Positions 17,337 to 25,665 of a stretch of 64,000 bases of DNA are shown in pieces. The number at the start of each line of letters is the position of its first letter. The stretch's first letter is position 1. The DNA lies in NCBI RefSeq assembly GCF_024347615.1, contig NZ_AP025509.1, forward strand, positions 1,426,001 to 1,490,000, read 5' to 3'. The DNA is from Vibrio splendidus. GTDB lineage: Bacteria; Pseudomonadota; Gammaproteobacteria; Enterobacterales; Vibrionaceae. Below the pieces are notes generated by a model. The model saw only the letters and a list, made by a program, of their open reading frames with translations. It was not told the origin of the DNA and searched no databases. The translations under genes were made by a program, and so were the position numbers.

Positions 17337-18749
17337 TTAAGCTTGTTGACCTATGGTGTTCATTAGGTTGTCTAATGCAGGGTCATGTAAGAAGTTCTTG
17401 ATAGTGACCACAGGTAAACCCGTTGCTTTAATCGCTCTATTCTCTAGGCTCTCGTGAGTCACCACCACATCGGCATCAGTTGGGACTTTTTCGATAGCAA
17501 AGTTTTTAACTTGAACATCGTAACCGGCTTTTTCTAGTTTGCGTTTGAAAGTCGATGCTCCCATAGCGCTTGAGCCCATTCCCGCATCACATGCAAAGGC
17601 AATAAATTTGATGTTCTTTACTTCTTTTGGCTGTTCTGTTGAAGCCTGAGCTGATGCTTTTGCTACCACACCTTCTGCTTTCATATCTTTCATGTCGGTT
17701 ATCGACTGTTCAAACTCGTCTTCTGATTGTTCTTTCTTGCTCACTTTCAGGATTGCACTTGCGACAAGGAAAGACACAACCGTTGCTGAAGCCACACCTG
17801 CGATGGTTGCGAAGAAGCTTCCTTTTGGTGTGAGTGCTAAGTAAGAGAAAATCGAACCCGGACTAGGGCCAGCAACCAGACCACCATCAAGTAAGTTGAA
17901 CGTTGCAATACCTGTCGCTGCACCAGCAATCATCGCAACAATCATGATTGGCTTCATTAGCACGTATGGGAAGTACAGCTCATGGATACCACCGAAAAAG
18001 TGAATGATGATTGCACTTGGTGCTGATTTCTTACTTAGACCTTGACCAAATTTCGCGTAAGCCAAAAGCATACCTAGACCAGGACCTGGGTTTGACGCCA
18101 CCATAAAGAAGATCGATTTGCCCGTTTCCGCCGCCGCTTGTAGACCTAGTGGGTAGTAAATACCTTGGTCGATAGCGTTGTTTAGGAACAGTACTTTTGC
18201 GGGTTCATTAATAATGGCAAGTAACGGAAGAAAACCAGTTGCCACAAGCGCTTCGATACCCGACTTAACGAATAGGTTCGCAGCAGTCACAGCAGGACCA
18301 ACAATCGCGTAAGCAAATAGACACATCAACATGCCGAAAATGCCTAGCGAGAAGTTGTTTACCACCATCTCAAAACCTGAAGGGATCTTGTCTTGTAAGC
18401 GTTTATCGATTTGAACGATCACCCAGCCACTCAATGGACCCATGATCATTGCGCCAACAAACATTGGAATCTCAGCGCCAGCGATAACACCCATAGTACC
18501 TATCGCACCAGCAACTGCACCACGCTTATCCCCGACAATTTGTCCACCGGTATAACCAATAAGCAGAGGAAGTAAATAAGTGATCATCGGACCAACTAAT
18601 TCACCAAAATATTCGTTAGGCATCCAACCTGTTGGAATAAATAATGCAGTAATAAAGCCCCATGCAATGAAGGCTCCAATATTTGGCAATACCATCGCGG
18701 TCAGATGACCACCAAAAGATTGCACTCTTGCTCTTATATTTGTAGACAC
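17337..18749 (-). CDS. cmtA: Mannitol-type PTS EIICB component (CmtA-like)
   Basis: 470 residues. An N-terminal EIIC membrane domain (about 1-335) carries the GGIHE substrate motif (253-257) and NEP around 181-183. A linker rich in acidic and Ala residues follows, then a C-terminal EIIB domain from about 378 with the phosphorylated cysteine C387 in ACDAGMGSS. There is no EIIA domain; that is the separate preceding gene, the same split as E. coli CmtA/CmtB and unlike the fused MtlA. It imports and phosphorylates a hexitol-like sugar; substrate not certain (the E. coli cmt system is cryptic). Confidence 0.88.
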   Translation of the reverse strand: MSTNIRARVQSFGGHLTAMVLPNIGAFIAWGFITALFIPTGWMPNEYFGELVGPMITYLLPLLIGYTGGQIVGDKRGAVAGAIGTMGVIAGAEIPMFVGAMIMGPLSGWVIVQIDKRLQDKIPSGFEMVVNNFSLGIFGMLMCLFAYAIVGPAVTAANLFVKSGIEALVATGFLPLLAIINEPAKVLFLNNAIDQGIYYPLGLQAAAETGKSIFFMVASNPGPGLGMLLAYAKFGQGLSKKSAPSAIIIHFFGGIHELYFPYVLMKPIMIVAMIAGAATGIATFNLLDGGLVAGPSPGSIFSYLALTPKGSFFATIAGVASATVVSFLVASAILKVSKKEQSEDEFEQSITDMKDMKAEGVVAKASAQASTEQPKEVKNIKFIAFACDAGMGSSAMGASTFKRKLEKAGYDVQVKNFAIEKVPTDADVVVTHESLENRAIKATGLPVVTIKNFLHDPALDNLMNTIGQQA

Positions 18750-18778
18750 TGTATATTCCTTATTTTCAAAGGTTATTC

Positions 18779-19222
18779 TTAGTAGCTTTTAATAATTTCA
18801 AGTACGTCAGCTTTTGAAGATGAAGCCGCCAGCTTGGCAATATTTTCTTCATCAACTAACATTTCACTAAGTGCTTGAATAACCTCGATGTGTGTATCTG
18901 AATCCTTTGCAGCTAATGTTAATAAAACATTCGCTGGTCCCATTTCTGAACCGAAATCAACTGGGGTTGAAAAAACGTGGATACCCAACCCAGTCTTTAG
19001 TACACCTGCTTCTGGACGGGCATGAGGCATAGCAATACCTGGACAAAGAACATAATAAGGTCCATTATCATGCGTTGACTGAATGATCGCGTCTGCGTAG
19101 TTATTGGTAACGTAACCTTTATCTTGCAAATAACGAGTTGTTTCTTTAACTGCATCTTCCCACTTATATTCAGAGTGGTTAATGACATCAATTAAGTCGT
19201 GGTCAATAAGGTCATAAAGCAT
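18779..19222 (-). CDS. cmtB: Mannitol/fructose-type PTS EIIA component (CmtB-like)
   Basis: 147 residues, a single EIIA domain of the fructose-mannitol family. The phosphorylated histidine is H67 in GIAMPHARPEAGV. It receives phosphate from HPr and passes it to EIIB of the next gene (29-nt gap). First gene of the six-gene operon cmtB-cmtA-yggP-yggD-yggC-PHP. A CRP-like site is about 80 bp upstream. Confidence 0.9.
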   Translation of the reverse strand: MLYDLIDHDLIDVINHSEYKWEDAVKETTRYLQDKGYVTNNYADAIIQSTHDNGPYYVLCPGIAMPHARPEAGVLKTGLGIHVFSTPVDFGSEMGPANVLLTLAAKDSDTHIEVIQALSEMLVDEENIAKLAASSSKADVLEIIKSY

Positions 19223-19300
19223 AATATATCCCAGTTATTCTTGTTCGTTGTTGTTGGGATTATTATCAATGGAAGTTGCCGAATAGAGAAATGGCAAAGA

Positions 19301-19318
19301 AACGTGACTTTAGTCACC
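19301..19318. promoter_or_regulatory. CRP-like site upstream of cmtB
   Basis: AACGTGACTTTAGTCACC contains GTGA-N6-TCAC (19304-19317), a perfectly symmetric core at the spacing of a CRP site, about 80-95 bp before the cmtB start. Catabolite control of a PTS operon is expected. Confidence 0.6.
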
Positions 19319-19687
19319 TATAAATAACTGTCAATCGGATATTTCTGCGTTACCCCTCAAATTTAACCTGTAACTAAATAACAAATTTATAATTAAAAAC
19401 AAGTCAATAGTTTAAGTTTGACATTGAACTCAATAACTAAAATTAATTTAAAACAACAAAATGAGATGTGAGTTCAATTTGGCCAGTTGACCATAAATTA
19501 ATTGTGATAATGGTTATGTTTGCATTCGTAAAGCAAGGCATGTAACACGCTAAAATCAGTGACCGAGATCGCGTATGAAATCCAAGCACCATTCAACTGA
19601 AATTTTACGACATGACAAGCTGCTAACTCACTCATCCAGCCTCACGACATACAAACGACCTGCATAAAAAGTCAGACGAAACTCCAA

Positions 19688-19724
19688 ATACGGAAAAGCC
19701 CAAAGTTATTAGCTTTGGGCTTTT
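19688..19724. repeat. 37-bp terminator repeat, copy 2
   Basis: Identical over 37 bases to 13866-13902 (ATACGG then the AAAAGCCCAAAG/CTTTGGGCTTTT hairpin). The two direct copies flank the whole cmt-ygg operon. Here it also serves as a terminator for the minus-strand GNAT gene ending at 19774. Confidence 0.85.
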
Positions 19725-19773
19725 CTTCTAGCGACTGTGGTTGATTACAACCGAGTGATACGACAACCGAGTC

Positions 19774-20205
19774 TTACAGCGTCAGATGCATAATTGGAAA
19801 TGGTTTTCCCATGTCATCAATTGGAGATCGTGATTCAATTTTGAACCCCATGTGCTGATAGAAACCTACCGCTTGTGGGTTTTGCTCATTAACGTCAACT
19901 TTAGTGGCTGCTAACTGCTTAATGGCATGTTGCAACAACACCGTACCTACGCCTTGCCCTCGAACTTCATTTAAAACGAAAAGCATCTCTACTTTTGCAT
20001 CATGGACACCCACGAAGCCAACAATCGAACCTCTTTCATTTTTAACGCATTTCAAAGAAACCGCAGGGAACGCATGTTCCATGATGATAGGTTTAAAAAA
20101 CTCAATATCTTCTTCTGTAATAAAGTCATGAGTTGCTCGGACCGAATTCTCCCAAACCTTAAGCATTTCTGCATAATCTTCAGGAAGCACATTTTCTATA
20201 GTCAT
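19774..20205 (-). CDS. GNAT acetyltransferase, YjaB-like
   Basis: 143 residues from ATG 20205, which follows AGAGAAA; an upstream in-frame extension to 20265 lacks a ribosome site and would precede the conserved start. GNAT signs: SVRATHDFI near residue 17, VEMLFVLNEVRGQGVGTVLL (acetyl-CoA loop R-G-Q-G-V-G, about 76-85), and NEQNPQAVGFYQHMGFK. The NEQN and ATHDFL-type motifs and the D-D-M-G-K-P-F-P end closely match E. coli YjaB. Target unknown. Single gene, on the same strand as the upstream qnr. Confidence 0.8.
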   Translation of the reverse strand: MTIENVLPEDYAEMLKVWENSVRATHDFITEEDIEFFKPIIMEHAFPAVSLKCVKNERGSIVGFVGVHDAKVEMLFVLNEVRGQGVGTVLLQHAIKQLAATKVDVNEQNPQAVGFYQHMGFKIESRSPIDDMGKPFPIMHLTL

Positions 20206-20324
20206 AATTTTCTCTAGATTAAACTGAATATAAACATGTGCAGCCGCGAGCCAGTAGTTTATCAATGGTTAGAAAAACAATACAACCGCATTCTCTATAC
20301 CATTTACTCGCTTCGCTAGCCCTA

Positions 20325-20981
20325 TCAATCAGGCATGACCACAATACCCATGGTTTCAAGCAGTTGCTCTTGTTGCCAAGCGACAATTTTAATCCCCGAC
20401 GTGTCTACCTTGCGAGGGTCTAACCCTTCTAATTCAGCATGGCATAAATTAGCACCTTGCATACTGAATTGCCCCCATACGTCTTCCGAGAACACTCCTC
20501 GGCTGAGATCAGACTCTTTCAGAGACGCGCCGCCAAGGTAAGTGCCTATCCAACGGTTCTCAAACAGCTCGCACTTCTCTAAACAAGCTTGTTCAAAATT
20601 AGCGTAAGACAGGTTGCAACCCGTGATGTATGCCGAACAAAAATACATGCGATTGCTTACCTGATTGGCAAAATTCGCACGAGTGAAGTTCGCCCCTTTC
20701 AAATCGCATTCACGTAGCTCAATACCATAGCAATTCGCGTTACTAAAATTCGCCATCGCCAACTGGCAATTCTGGAAGCTTGCATCTCGTAAGTCGGCAA
20801 TATCAAAGTGGCATCCCTCAATATCGCCTTGTTCGATGAACTTACAGTTAATAAACGTCGCATCACGCAAGTTCGAACGTCTGAAATCACAACGGATAAA
20901 CGTGCAGGCTGTAAATGTAAGCTCTGATAAGTCTTGCTGAGCAAAACTGTGGTGATGATAAGTGCTGTTATTGGTGTCCAT
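20325..20981 (-). CDS. qnr: Qnr-family pentapeptide repeat protein (QnrS/QnrVS-like)
   Basis: 218 residues, exactly the length of QnrS proteins, with the pentapeptide pattern A(D/N)LxF throughout (for example DLSELTFTACTFIRCDFRR, ANFSNANCYGIELRECDLKGANF). It keeps the QnrS-type C-terminal dimerisation end (GLDPRKVDTSGIKI ... GIVVMPD). By eye it is close to plasmid QnrS1 over the whole chain. These right-handed quadrilateral beta-helix dimers bind DNA gyrase and topoisomerase IV and reduce fluoroquinolone action. No integron, IS or plasmid sequence surrounds it, so it is a resident chromosomal gene, in line with V. splendidus being the proposed source of qnrS. Confidence 0.95.
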   Translation of the reverse strand: MDTNNSTYHHHSFAQQDLSELTFTACTFIRCDFRRSNLRDATFINCKFIEQGDIEGCHFDIADLRDASFQNCQLAMANFSNANCYGIELRECDLKGANFTRANFANQVSNRMYFCSAYITGCNLSYANFEQACLEKCELFENRWIGTYLGGASLKESDLSRGVFSEDVWGQFSMQGANLCHAELEGLDPRKVDTSGIKIVAWQQEQLLETMGIVVMPD

Positions 20982-21301
20982 TTAGCCCCCTAAAGAAATT
21001 AAGCTAAGACTACCATTGCGATCTTAAGAAAACACCAAATTAAAAACCAACAAAAACAGCAACTTAAAACACCCTAATTTAGCCATTTTAAGGCACCAAA
21101 CAAGCCCTTTAAGGTTGTTATTTTCGATTTATAGGATGTGCTTATCTTGAAAAAAGTTTTGTCGCTTAGAAGTACCAATAAGAGAAAAAGTTACTTTGAC
21201 GAAACGAGTCAATTATTGACCGCGTCCTAACGCGCTAGACTGGACGGTTGGTATGTTGCTCGTTACACTATTCCTCATTCTCAGCATAAAGAGTAAGAAC
21301 A
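20982..21301. promoter_or_regulatory. Divergent region between qnr and a TetR gene
   Basis: 320 bp holding promoters for both genes. A TetR-type operator candidate lies at 21236-21251, about 50 bp before the tetR start. I do not see a LexA box (CTGT-N8-ACAG) at the qnr end, in contrast to qnrB genes. Confidence 0.45.
21236..21251. promoter_or_regulatory. Candidate TetR/NemR-type operator
   Basis: TAGACTGGACGGTTGG matches the first 13 positions of TAGACCGGTCGGTCTA (the form found before the aldehyde dehydrogenase) at 11 sites. It sits in the promoter of the TetR gene at 21302, so autoregulation and shared targets are plausible. Confidence 0.4.
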
Positions 21302-21892
21302 ATGAAAGACATGCGACAAGCTATGCTCGATGCAGGGTTTAGCCTTATCAATGAACACGGGTTTGCTGGTGTTGGCCTGATGAAAATCATCAACCAAGCG
21401 GAAGGCACGAAGGGTTCTTTTTACCATTACTTCAAATCCAAAGAACACTTTGGTGAGATCCTTCTTACTAACTACTTTGATGAGCATCTCGCTAAGCTAG
21501 ACGACTTTTTAAGTGATGAGTCGCTTTCTCGTCGTGACCGCGTAAAAGCCTATTTCGAGTTTTGGTGTGCATCGAAACTGACTGAAGACTTCAATATCCA
21601 ATGTCTTGTCGTAAAACTGGCGGGAGAAGTATCTGGGTCTGCTAACCCGTTACAGTCCACAATGGCAGTAGGCGCAGAAAAGATCATCCTGCGTATGGCG
21701 AAGCTATTTGAAGAAGGCAATGAGACCGGTGACTTCACGATCGCAGAGCCCGAATCGCTGTCTCGAATGCTTTATGGCCTATGGCTAGGCTCAACGCTCA
21801 TGGCCGCTATGCAGCGTAACCGTTCGATTCTAAACAATGCCATGGATGAAACCATTCTTGCCATGAGCCCAGCCCAAGAATCGGCTGACTAG
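21302..21892 (+). CDS. TetR-family regulator, NemR-like
   Basis: 196 residues. The N-terminal HTH (about 5-50) has GFAGVGLMKIINQAEGTKGS then FYHYFKSKEHFG, as in NemR. C101 in the segment NIQCLVVKLAGEV aligns with the redox-active cysteine of E. coli NemR, which senses electrophiles and reactive aldehydes. Divergent from qnr and not in an operon with a reductase, unlike nemRA. Operator-like sequences of similar type appear here and before the alcohol and aldehyde dehydrogenases at 27 and 29 kb, so those are candidate targets. NemR-like function is inferred from the helix and cysteine match. Confidence 0.75.
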   Translation: MKDMRQAMLDAGFSLINEHGFAGVGLMKIINQAEGTKGSFYHYFKSKEHFGEILLTNYFDEHLAKLDDFLSDESLSRRDRVKAYFEFWCASKLTEDFNIQCLVVKLAGEVSGSANPLQSTMAVGAEKIILRMAKLFEEGNETGDFTIAEPESLSRMLYGLWLGSTLMAAMQRNRSILNNAMDETILAMSPAQESAD

Positions 21893-21910
21893 ATATACCC
21901 GTTACCAGAA

Positions 21911-21931
21911 ACCAAAAACCAAAAACCAAAA
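21911..21931. repeat. Heptamer tandem repeat ACCAAAA x3
   Basis: Three perfect copies of ACCAAAA between the tetR stop codon and its terminator. It is one of three 7-bp-period repeats found in this position in the window. Confidence 0.7.
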
Positions 21932-21955
21932 GGCTCGCATAATTTAGCGAGCCTT
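21930..21955. terminator. Terminator hairpin between tetR and anSME gene
   Basis: AAGGCTCGC / GCGAGCCTT 9-bp stem (21930-21938 and 21947-21955), shared by the convergent tetR and the anSME gene ending at 22000. Confidence 0.7.
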
Positions 21956-21999
21956 CTACTTATTGTAAATCTTGATTGAATTCATTCACGCCTACTCCG

Positions 22000-23247
22000 C
22001 TACCCCAGACGAGACGCAATATTATTGGCTTTGAGTAAGCCCTTAATAACCGGGTCGATATGCTTGAAGAAGCTCAGCCATCCTTCACAGAGATAATTTA
22101 ACCCTGCCTCACCATCGCGGCTTTTGATGATGCGGTTTTTGGGGCACTCCCCATGGCATGCGAATTTAAACTCACAGGCTTGGCATTGTTTCGGCAGAGA
22201 CTTCTGTTTGGCGAAGCCAAAACTCTGCTGCTTTGACGAAAAGGCTAAAGTTGAAAGTGCTTGTCCCTGAATATTACCCAGCTGAAATTCAGGAAAGACA
22301 TAATGGTCACATGAATACACATCGCCATTGGGCTCAACCGCTAACCCTTTGCCGCAGATCTCACTCAAGGTGCACATGGTGCTTTCTCTGCCCATCCACA
22401 CTCCGACAAAATTTTCAAAGTACGGCACTAATATTTGTCCAAAATCATGTTCGAACCACTCGTCAAAAATGGTAGTGAGGAATTCTCCCCATTGCACTGA
22501 ATCGACACTCCAAGCTTCAACCTCGCCTGATACGGGAATGATCGCTTGTTGGTTGCTCAACCATTTATTGTTGGTGTGAGCTTCGCGCTTATCAACCACA
22601 GGAATAAACTGCAACTGCTTCGAACCCACTTCATCGCGTAGAAAGCGATAAACCTCTAGTGGATATTTACCTGTCACATCATTCACGCAGCTTAGGGTCG
22701 CGAACTCGACGTTATGTTGCTTCAAGTAGCGAATGCCACGCATTGTTTGAGAAAAAGTGCCTTTGCCTGCACGGTTGGTTCGGTAGTGATTATGTAAGTG
22801 CTCTGGTCCATCAATACTCACGCCAATGATAAAGTCATTGTTCTTGAAGAACTCACACCACGCATCATTCAATAAAGTGCCATTGGTTTGAAGGTCATTG
22901 CTGATCTTACTGTGGCTAGGGCAATATTTTTTCTGCAGGGCGACGACCTTTTGAAAGTACTCAATCCCCAACAAGGTAGGCTCTCCACCATGCCAAGAAA
23001 AGATGATTTCAGGTGTATTCTGCCCTTCTATATATTGCTTGATATAACGCTCTAACAGAGCTTCATCCATCGTATATTGAGAGCCTTTTGGGTATTCAAG
23101 CAGCTGTTGTTTTTCTAAGTAATAACAGTAGGTGCAACTGATATTACACACCGCACCAATCGGTTTTGCTAACGCCTGAAGTTTGCTGTGTGCTTTGCCA
23201 TTGAACTGCGGAACTGAACTCAAATTTGATAGCGATAATGTCGTCAT
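22000..23247 (-). CDS. Anaerobic sulfatase-maturating enzyme (radical SAM/SPASM)
   Basis: 415 residues. The radical SAM cluster is C34-x3-C38-x2-C41 (CNISCTYC). SWHGGEPTLLG and VSIDGPEHLH are typical for anSMEs. The C-terminal SPASM region has the cysteine-rich CGKGLAVEPNGDVYSCDHYVFPE (split here by family convention into two Fe-S sites) and CQACEFKFACHGECPKNR. The enzyme oxidises a Ser or Cys of a partner sulfatase to formylglycine using SAM, without oxygen. It lies directly downstream of a sulfatase with Ser at that position, which is the obvious substrate. Confidence 0.93.
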   Translation of the reverse strand: MTTLSLSNLSSVPQFNGKAHSKLQALAKPIGAVCNISCTYCYYLEKQQLLEYPKGSQYTMDEALLERYIKQYIEGQNTPEIIFSWHGGEPTLLGIEYFQKVVALQKKYCPSHSKISNDLQTNGTLLNDAWCEFFKNNDFIIGVSIDGPEHLHNHYRTNRAGKGTFSQTMRGIRYLKQHNVEFATLSCVNDVTGKYPLEVYRFLRDEVGSKQLQFIPVVDKREAHTNNKWLSNQQAIIPVSGEVEAWSVDSVQWGEFLTTIFDEWFEHDFGQILVPYFENFVGVWMGRESTMCTLSEICGKGLAVEPNGDVYSCDHYVFPEFQLGNIQGQALSTLAFSSKQQSFGFAKQKSLPKQCQACEFKFACHGECPKNRIIKSRDGEAGLNYLCEGWLSFFKHIDPVIKGLLKANNIASRLG

Positions 23248-23316
23248 GAAGAGTGCCTCGATGTAAAAGTTATTGTATTAGCTAAAACAATTCGTAATTC
23301 CTTTACACGGTGTTCA

Positions 23317-23352
23317 TCGGCCAACCAAGCTTGATGGCATTAGGTTGGCCGA
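23317..23352 (-). terminator. Hairpin between sulfatase and anSME genes
   Basis: TCGGCCAACC / GGTTGGCCGA, a 10-bp perfect inverted repeat with a 16-nt loop just after the sulfatase stop. No T-run follows on the minus strand, so it may attenuate or stabilise the message end rather than terminate fully. Confidence 0.5.
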
Positions 23353-23364
23353 GTGGTTTTTCCT

Positions 23365-25110
23365 CTATTTCACGTTTTCAAACGGGTTCCACGCTTCGTC
23401 AACCGGGACGATATTTTGCGCTTTTTCGTATTCTTGATATTCAGCGACCATTTCAAGGAACAGATCTGGCATTTCATTTCTCAAGTCATGTTGCTCAGCT
23501 GGATCTTTCTTGGTGTTGTATAAATGCCACTCACTGTCGCCGCCCATTCCCGTAGAAATTCGGATAATCTTATGATCACCTTTAAGCAGAATTCCGCTAC
23601 CAAACAATTCAAATGGAATCGCATTGTTGGCACTGTGCACGTCTGCCGTTTCCCCTTTGAAGTAAGGCAACAAGCTCACACCACTCATCGGCGCTACTTC
23701 TCGACCTTGATATTCCGTTCCTGGATGCTCGACCTCTGCAATCTCAAGAATCGTGGCTGCAATGTCCTTCACTTGGGATAAGTCGTCTGTCTGAGTTCCC
23801 GGTTGCAACGCATCTTCACCGTCTAAAAGCGCTTTGACTGGCTTAACGATAAACGGCACACGGATACCGCCCTCTGCTGTATAAGCTTTGTACCAAGATA
23901 GGCCGCCAGTTGAAGCGCTTGCCCACTCAGGACCAAGTGACACACTGGAGTTCGCCTTACCCAAATTTTCAGTCGAATTATCGAAATGATGAGCAGTCCA
24001 CGTTCGGATCAAATCACTGATATTTTCACCGGTAATATCCGCCGCTTCTGGGCCGTTATCCGCTAGGTACATGATGTAAGTATTATCGTATTCCCCGATT
24101 TCTTTCAGGTAATCGACTATCTGACCGACTTGTTGGTCCTGCATTTCCATCATGCCCATCGCGACAGCCATTTTCTTTCCGTACCACTTTTGTTCTTTCT
24201 CAGAGAGCGAGTCCCAAGGTCGGCTTAATGAGTTACGTTCTGAAATATCGGCGTCTTTTGGAATCACACCCATCTCTTTCATGCGTTCGAAACGGCCTTC
24301 TCGAACCGAGTCCCAACCATGCTCAACGTAGTAATCGACTTTATCTTGATAGGCAGACTCAGGCGCTTGCAGTGGCAGGTGAATACCGGTGAATGGGACG
24401 TAGGCGAAGAAAGGCTTGCCGTCGTCTTTTTTGCTGTCGATCATCTTGATGATCTCGTTGGTGTAAACTTGGTCTGAGTACTCGCCTTTGTATTTATCCT
24501 CAACCACCTCGCCGTTGCGGTAAGTTGGCTCAACTTCGACGCCGGGAATATCCCCTTTTTGCAGCGCATCCGCTGTCGCGGCATTTTTGGCCGGGAACAT
24601 CATATCTCGATTAAAGTGATTAGAGCCGCCCGCTAATATACCGTAACTCTCACCAAAACCTCGATCGTCAGGTAAGAAGCCATCGTCGTGCCCCAAGTGC
24701 CATTTACCAGAGAGGTAAGTGTTATAGCCGCTCTCTTCAAGCAGCGTGGCGACCGTAACACCTTTCTTGGTGAGGTAACCTTCATAACCCGGCTTGCCAA
24801 TCGCACCCGGATAGACAGCATAGTCGAAGGTGCCTAGCCCAACCTCGTGGCTATTTGCTCCGGTTAACATCATAGAGCGCGTTACCGATGAAGTTGGTGA
24901 CGCGTGAAAATTAGTAAACTTAACCCCCTCTTCAGCCAGCGCCATTAGGTTTGGTGTATTGGCTTCTGAGCCATAAGGCTGAGTATCGGCAAAGCCAACA
25001 TCATCGCCAACAATAACAACAATATTCGGTTTTTCTGATTCAGCCGCCAGAGCAGCACTGCTTGCCGCAGCCATTGCAGTGAAGACTAAAGATTTCTTGA
25101 ATGTCTGCAT
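23365..25110 (-). CDS. Secreted Ser-type sulfatase (arylsulfatase family S1)
   Basis: 581 residues with a signal peptide (cleavage after SSAALAA, near 23). Sulfatase features: VVIVGDDVGFAD (calcium-binding Asp pair near 36), LSGKWHLGH near 115, and PFFAYVPFTGIHLPLQAP near 240. The modification site, by comparison with the CSPTRSMLLTG motif of related bacterial arylsulfatases, is S74-S-V76-T-R78 (SSVTRSMMLTG): serine at the formylglycine position and Val instead of the usual Pro at +2. Ser fits an anSME, encoded next. Probably periplasmic or secreted, releasing sulfate from algal or host sulfated glycans or aryl esters. Confidence 0.9.
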   Translation of the reverse strand: MQTFKKSLVFTAMAAASSAALAAESEKPNIVVIVGDDVGFADTQPYGSEANTPNLMALAEEGVKFTNFHASPTSSVTRSMMLTGANSHEVGLGTFDYAVYPGAIGKPGYEGYLTKKGVTVATLLEESGYNTYLSGKWHLGHDDGFLPDDRGFGESYGILAGGSNHFNRDMMFPAKNAATADALQKGDIPGVEVEPTYRNGEVVEDKYKGEYSDQVYTNEIIKMIDSKKDDGKPFFAYVPFTGIHLPLQAPESAYQDKVDYYVEHGWDSVREGRFERMKEMGVIPKDADISERNSLSRPWDSLSEKEQKWYGKKMAVAMGMMEMQDQQVGQIVDYLKEIGEYDNTYIMYLADNGPEAADITGENISDLIRTWTAHHFDNSTENLGKANSSVSLGPEWASASTGGLSWYKAYTAEGGIRVPFIVKPVKALLDGEDALQPGTQTDDLSQVKDIAATILEIAEVEHPGTEYQGREVAPMSGVSLLPYFKGETADVHSANNAIPFELFGSGILLKGDHKIIRISTGMGGDSEWHLYNTKKDPAEQHDLRNEMPDLFLEMVAEYQEYEKAQNIVPVDEAWNPFENVK

Positions 25111-25124
25111 AAGACGTTCTCCAA

Positions 25125-25217
25125 TTTCTGTGATTAACTTGTTTCAGTAATTAACTTTTCTGCGAGTAACTTTTCTGCGAATAACTTTTTCTGAGGTTAA
25201 CCTTTCTGTGATTAACC
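25125..25217. repeat. Degenerate ~15-bp tandem repeat
   Basis: About six copies of a unit near TTCTGCGAGTAACTT (variants TTCTGTGATTAACTT, TTCTGCGAATAACTT, TTCTGAGGTTAACC) fill the gap between the Sel1 gene and the sulfatase start, so any sulfatase promoter or leader overlaps the repeat. Confidence 0.65.
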
Positions 25218-25233
25218 TGAGTTAGGATTTGAA

Positions 25234-25665
25234 TTAATGCGCGGCTTGCGACATCCAATGTAATAAGTCGAGCGCAGGGTCATACTCTTGAGCTGCTGCC
25301 ATGCCAATCCAGGTGACAGCCTCCGCTTGGCTGGCTTGAACGCCACTTCCAGAGATATACATCAACCCAAGCTGTGTTTGAGCTTCAGGGCTACCGTTAT
25401 TGGCTGCGGTGACGAACCACTCCGCGGCTTTTTCATCATCCTGTTCTACGCCCTCTCCGCTCAGATATAAGTAAGCGACAGAGAGCTGGGCATCCAATTG
25501 CCCTTGATAAGCTTCATCCAACAGTTGCACGACGTCTTGATGCTGCTGCGATTGATCCATGGTGGCTTCATTCTCAAAGCTCTCGCTTCCAAAGCTTGCC
25601 TTGGCAAAAAACAGAACAACCAAAACACCCGCCAAAATCACGGTAGTTAAACGTTTATTGAGCAT
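25234..25665 (-). CDS. Sel1-repeat protein
   Basis: 143 residues. A single N-terminal hydrophobic segment (about 8-22) acts as a signal peptide or anchor. Two Sel1 repeats follow: AQLSVAYLYLSGEGVEQDDEKAAEWF-type (about 58-90) and AQTQLGLMYISGSGV with QAEAVTWIGMAA (about 95-125). Such repeats mediate protein-protein contacts. It is 123 bp upstream of the sulfatase on the same strand and may be co-transcribed, possibly aiding sulfatase folding or anchoring; there is no direct evidence. Confidence 0.82.
   Translation of the reverse strand: MLNKRLTTVILAGVLVVLFFAKASFGSESFENEATMDQSQQHQDVVQLLDEAYQGQLDAQLSVAYLYLSGEGVEQDDEKAAEWFVTAANNGSPEAQTQLGLMYISGSGVQASQAEAVTWIGMAAAQEYDPALDLLHWMSQAAH

Larger units (their letters stand above)
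19223..19773. other. Intergenic region, 551 bp, upstream of the cmt operon
   Basis: AT-rich. It holds the operon promoter with a CRP-like site (19301-19318) and, at its far end, the second copy of the 37-bp terminator (19688-19724), which ends the convergent-facing side before the GNAT gene. The long leader could carry a regulatory RNA, as known for V. cholerae mtlA, but I see no clear structure to claim one. Confidence 0.4.

Noticed and set aside
19223..19687. Antisense small RNA like V. cholerae MtlS in the cmt leader
   Set aside because: The long leader would allow it, but I see no clear promoter or terminator for an RNA on the opposite strand apart from the 37-bp repeat.
20982..21301. 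LexA-controlled qnr promoter
   Set aside because: No CTGT-N8-ACAG element was found near the qnr start, so SOS control as in qnrB is not supported.
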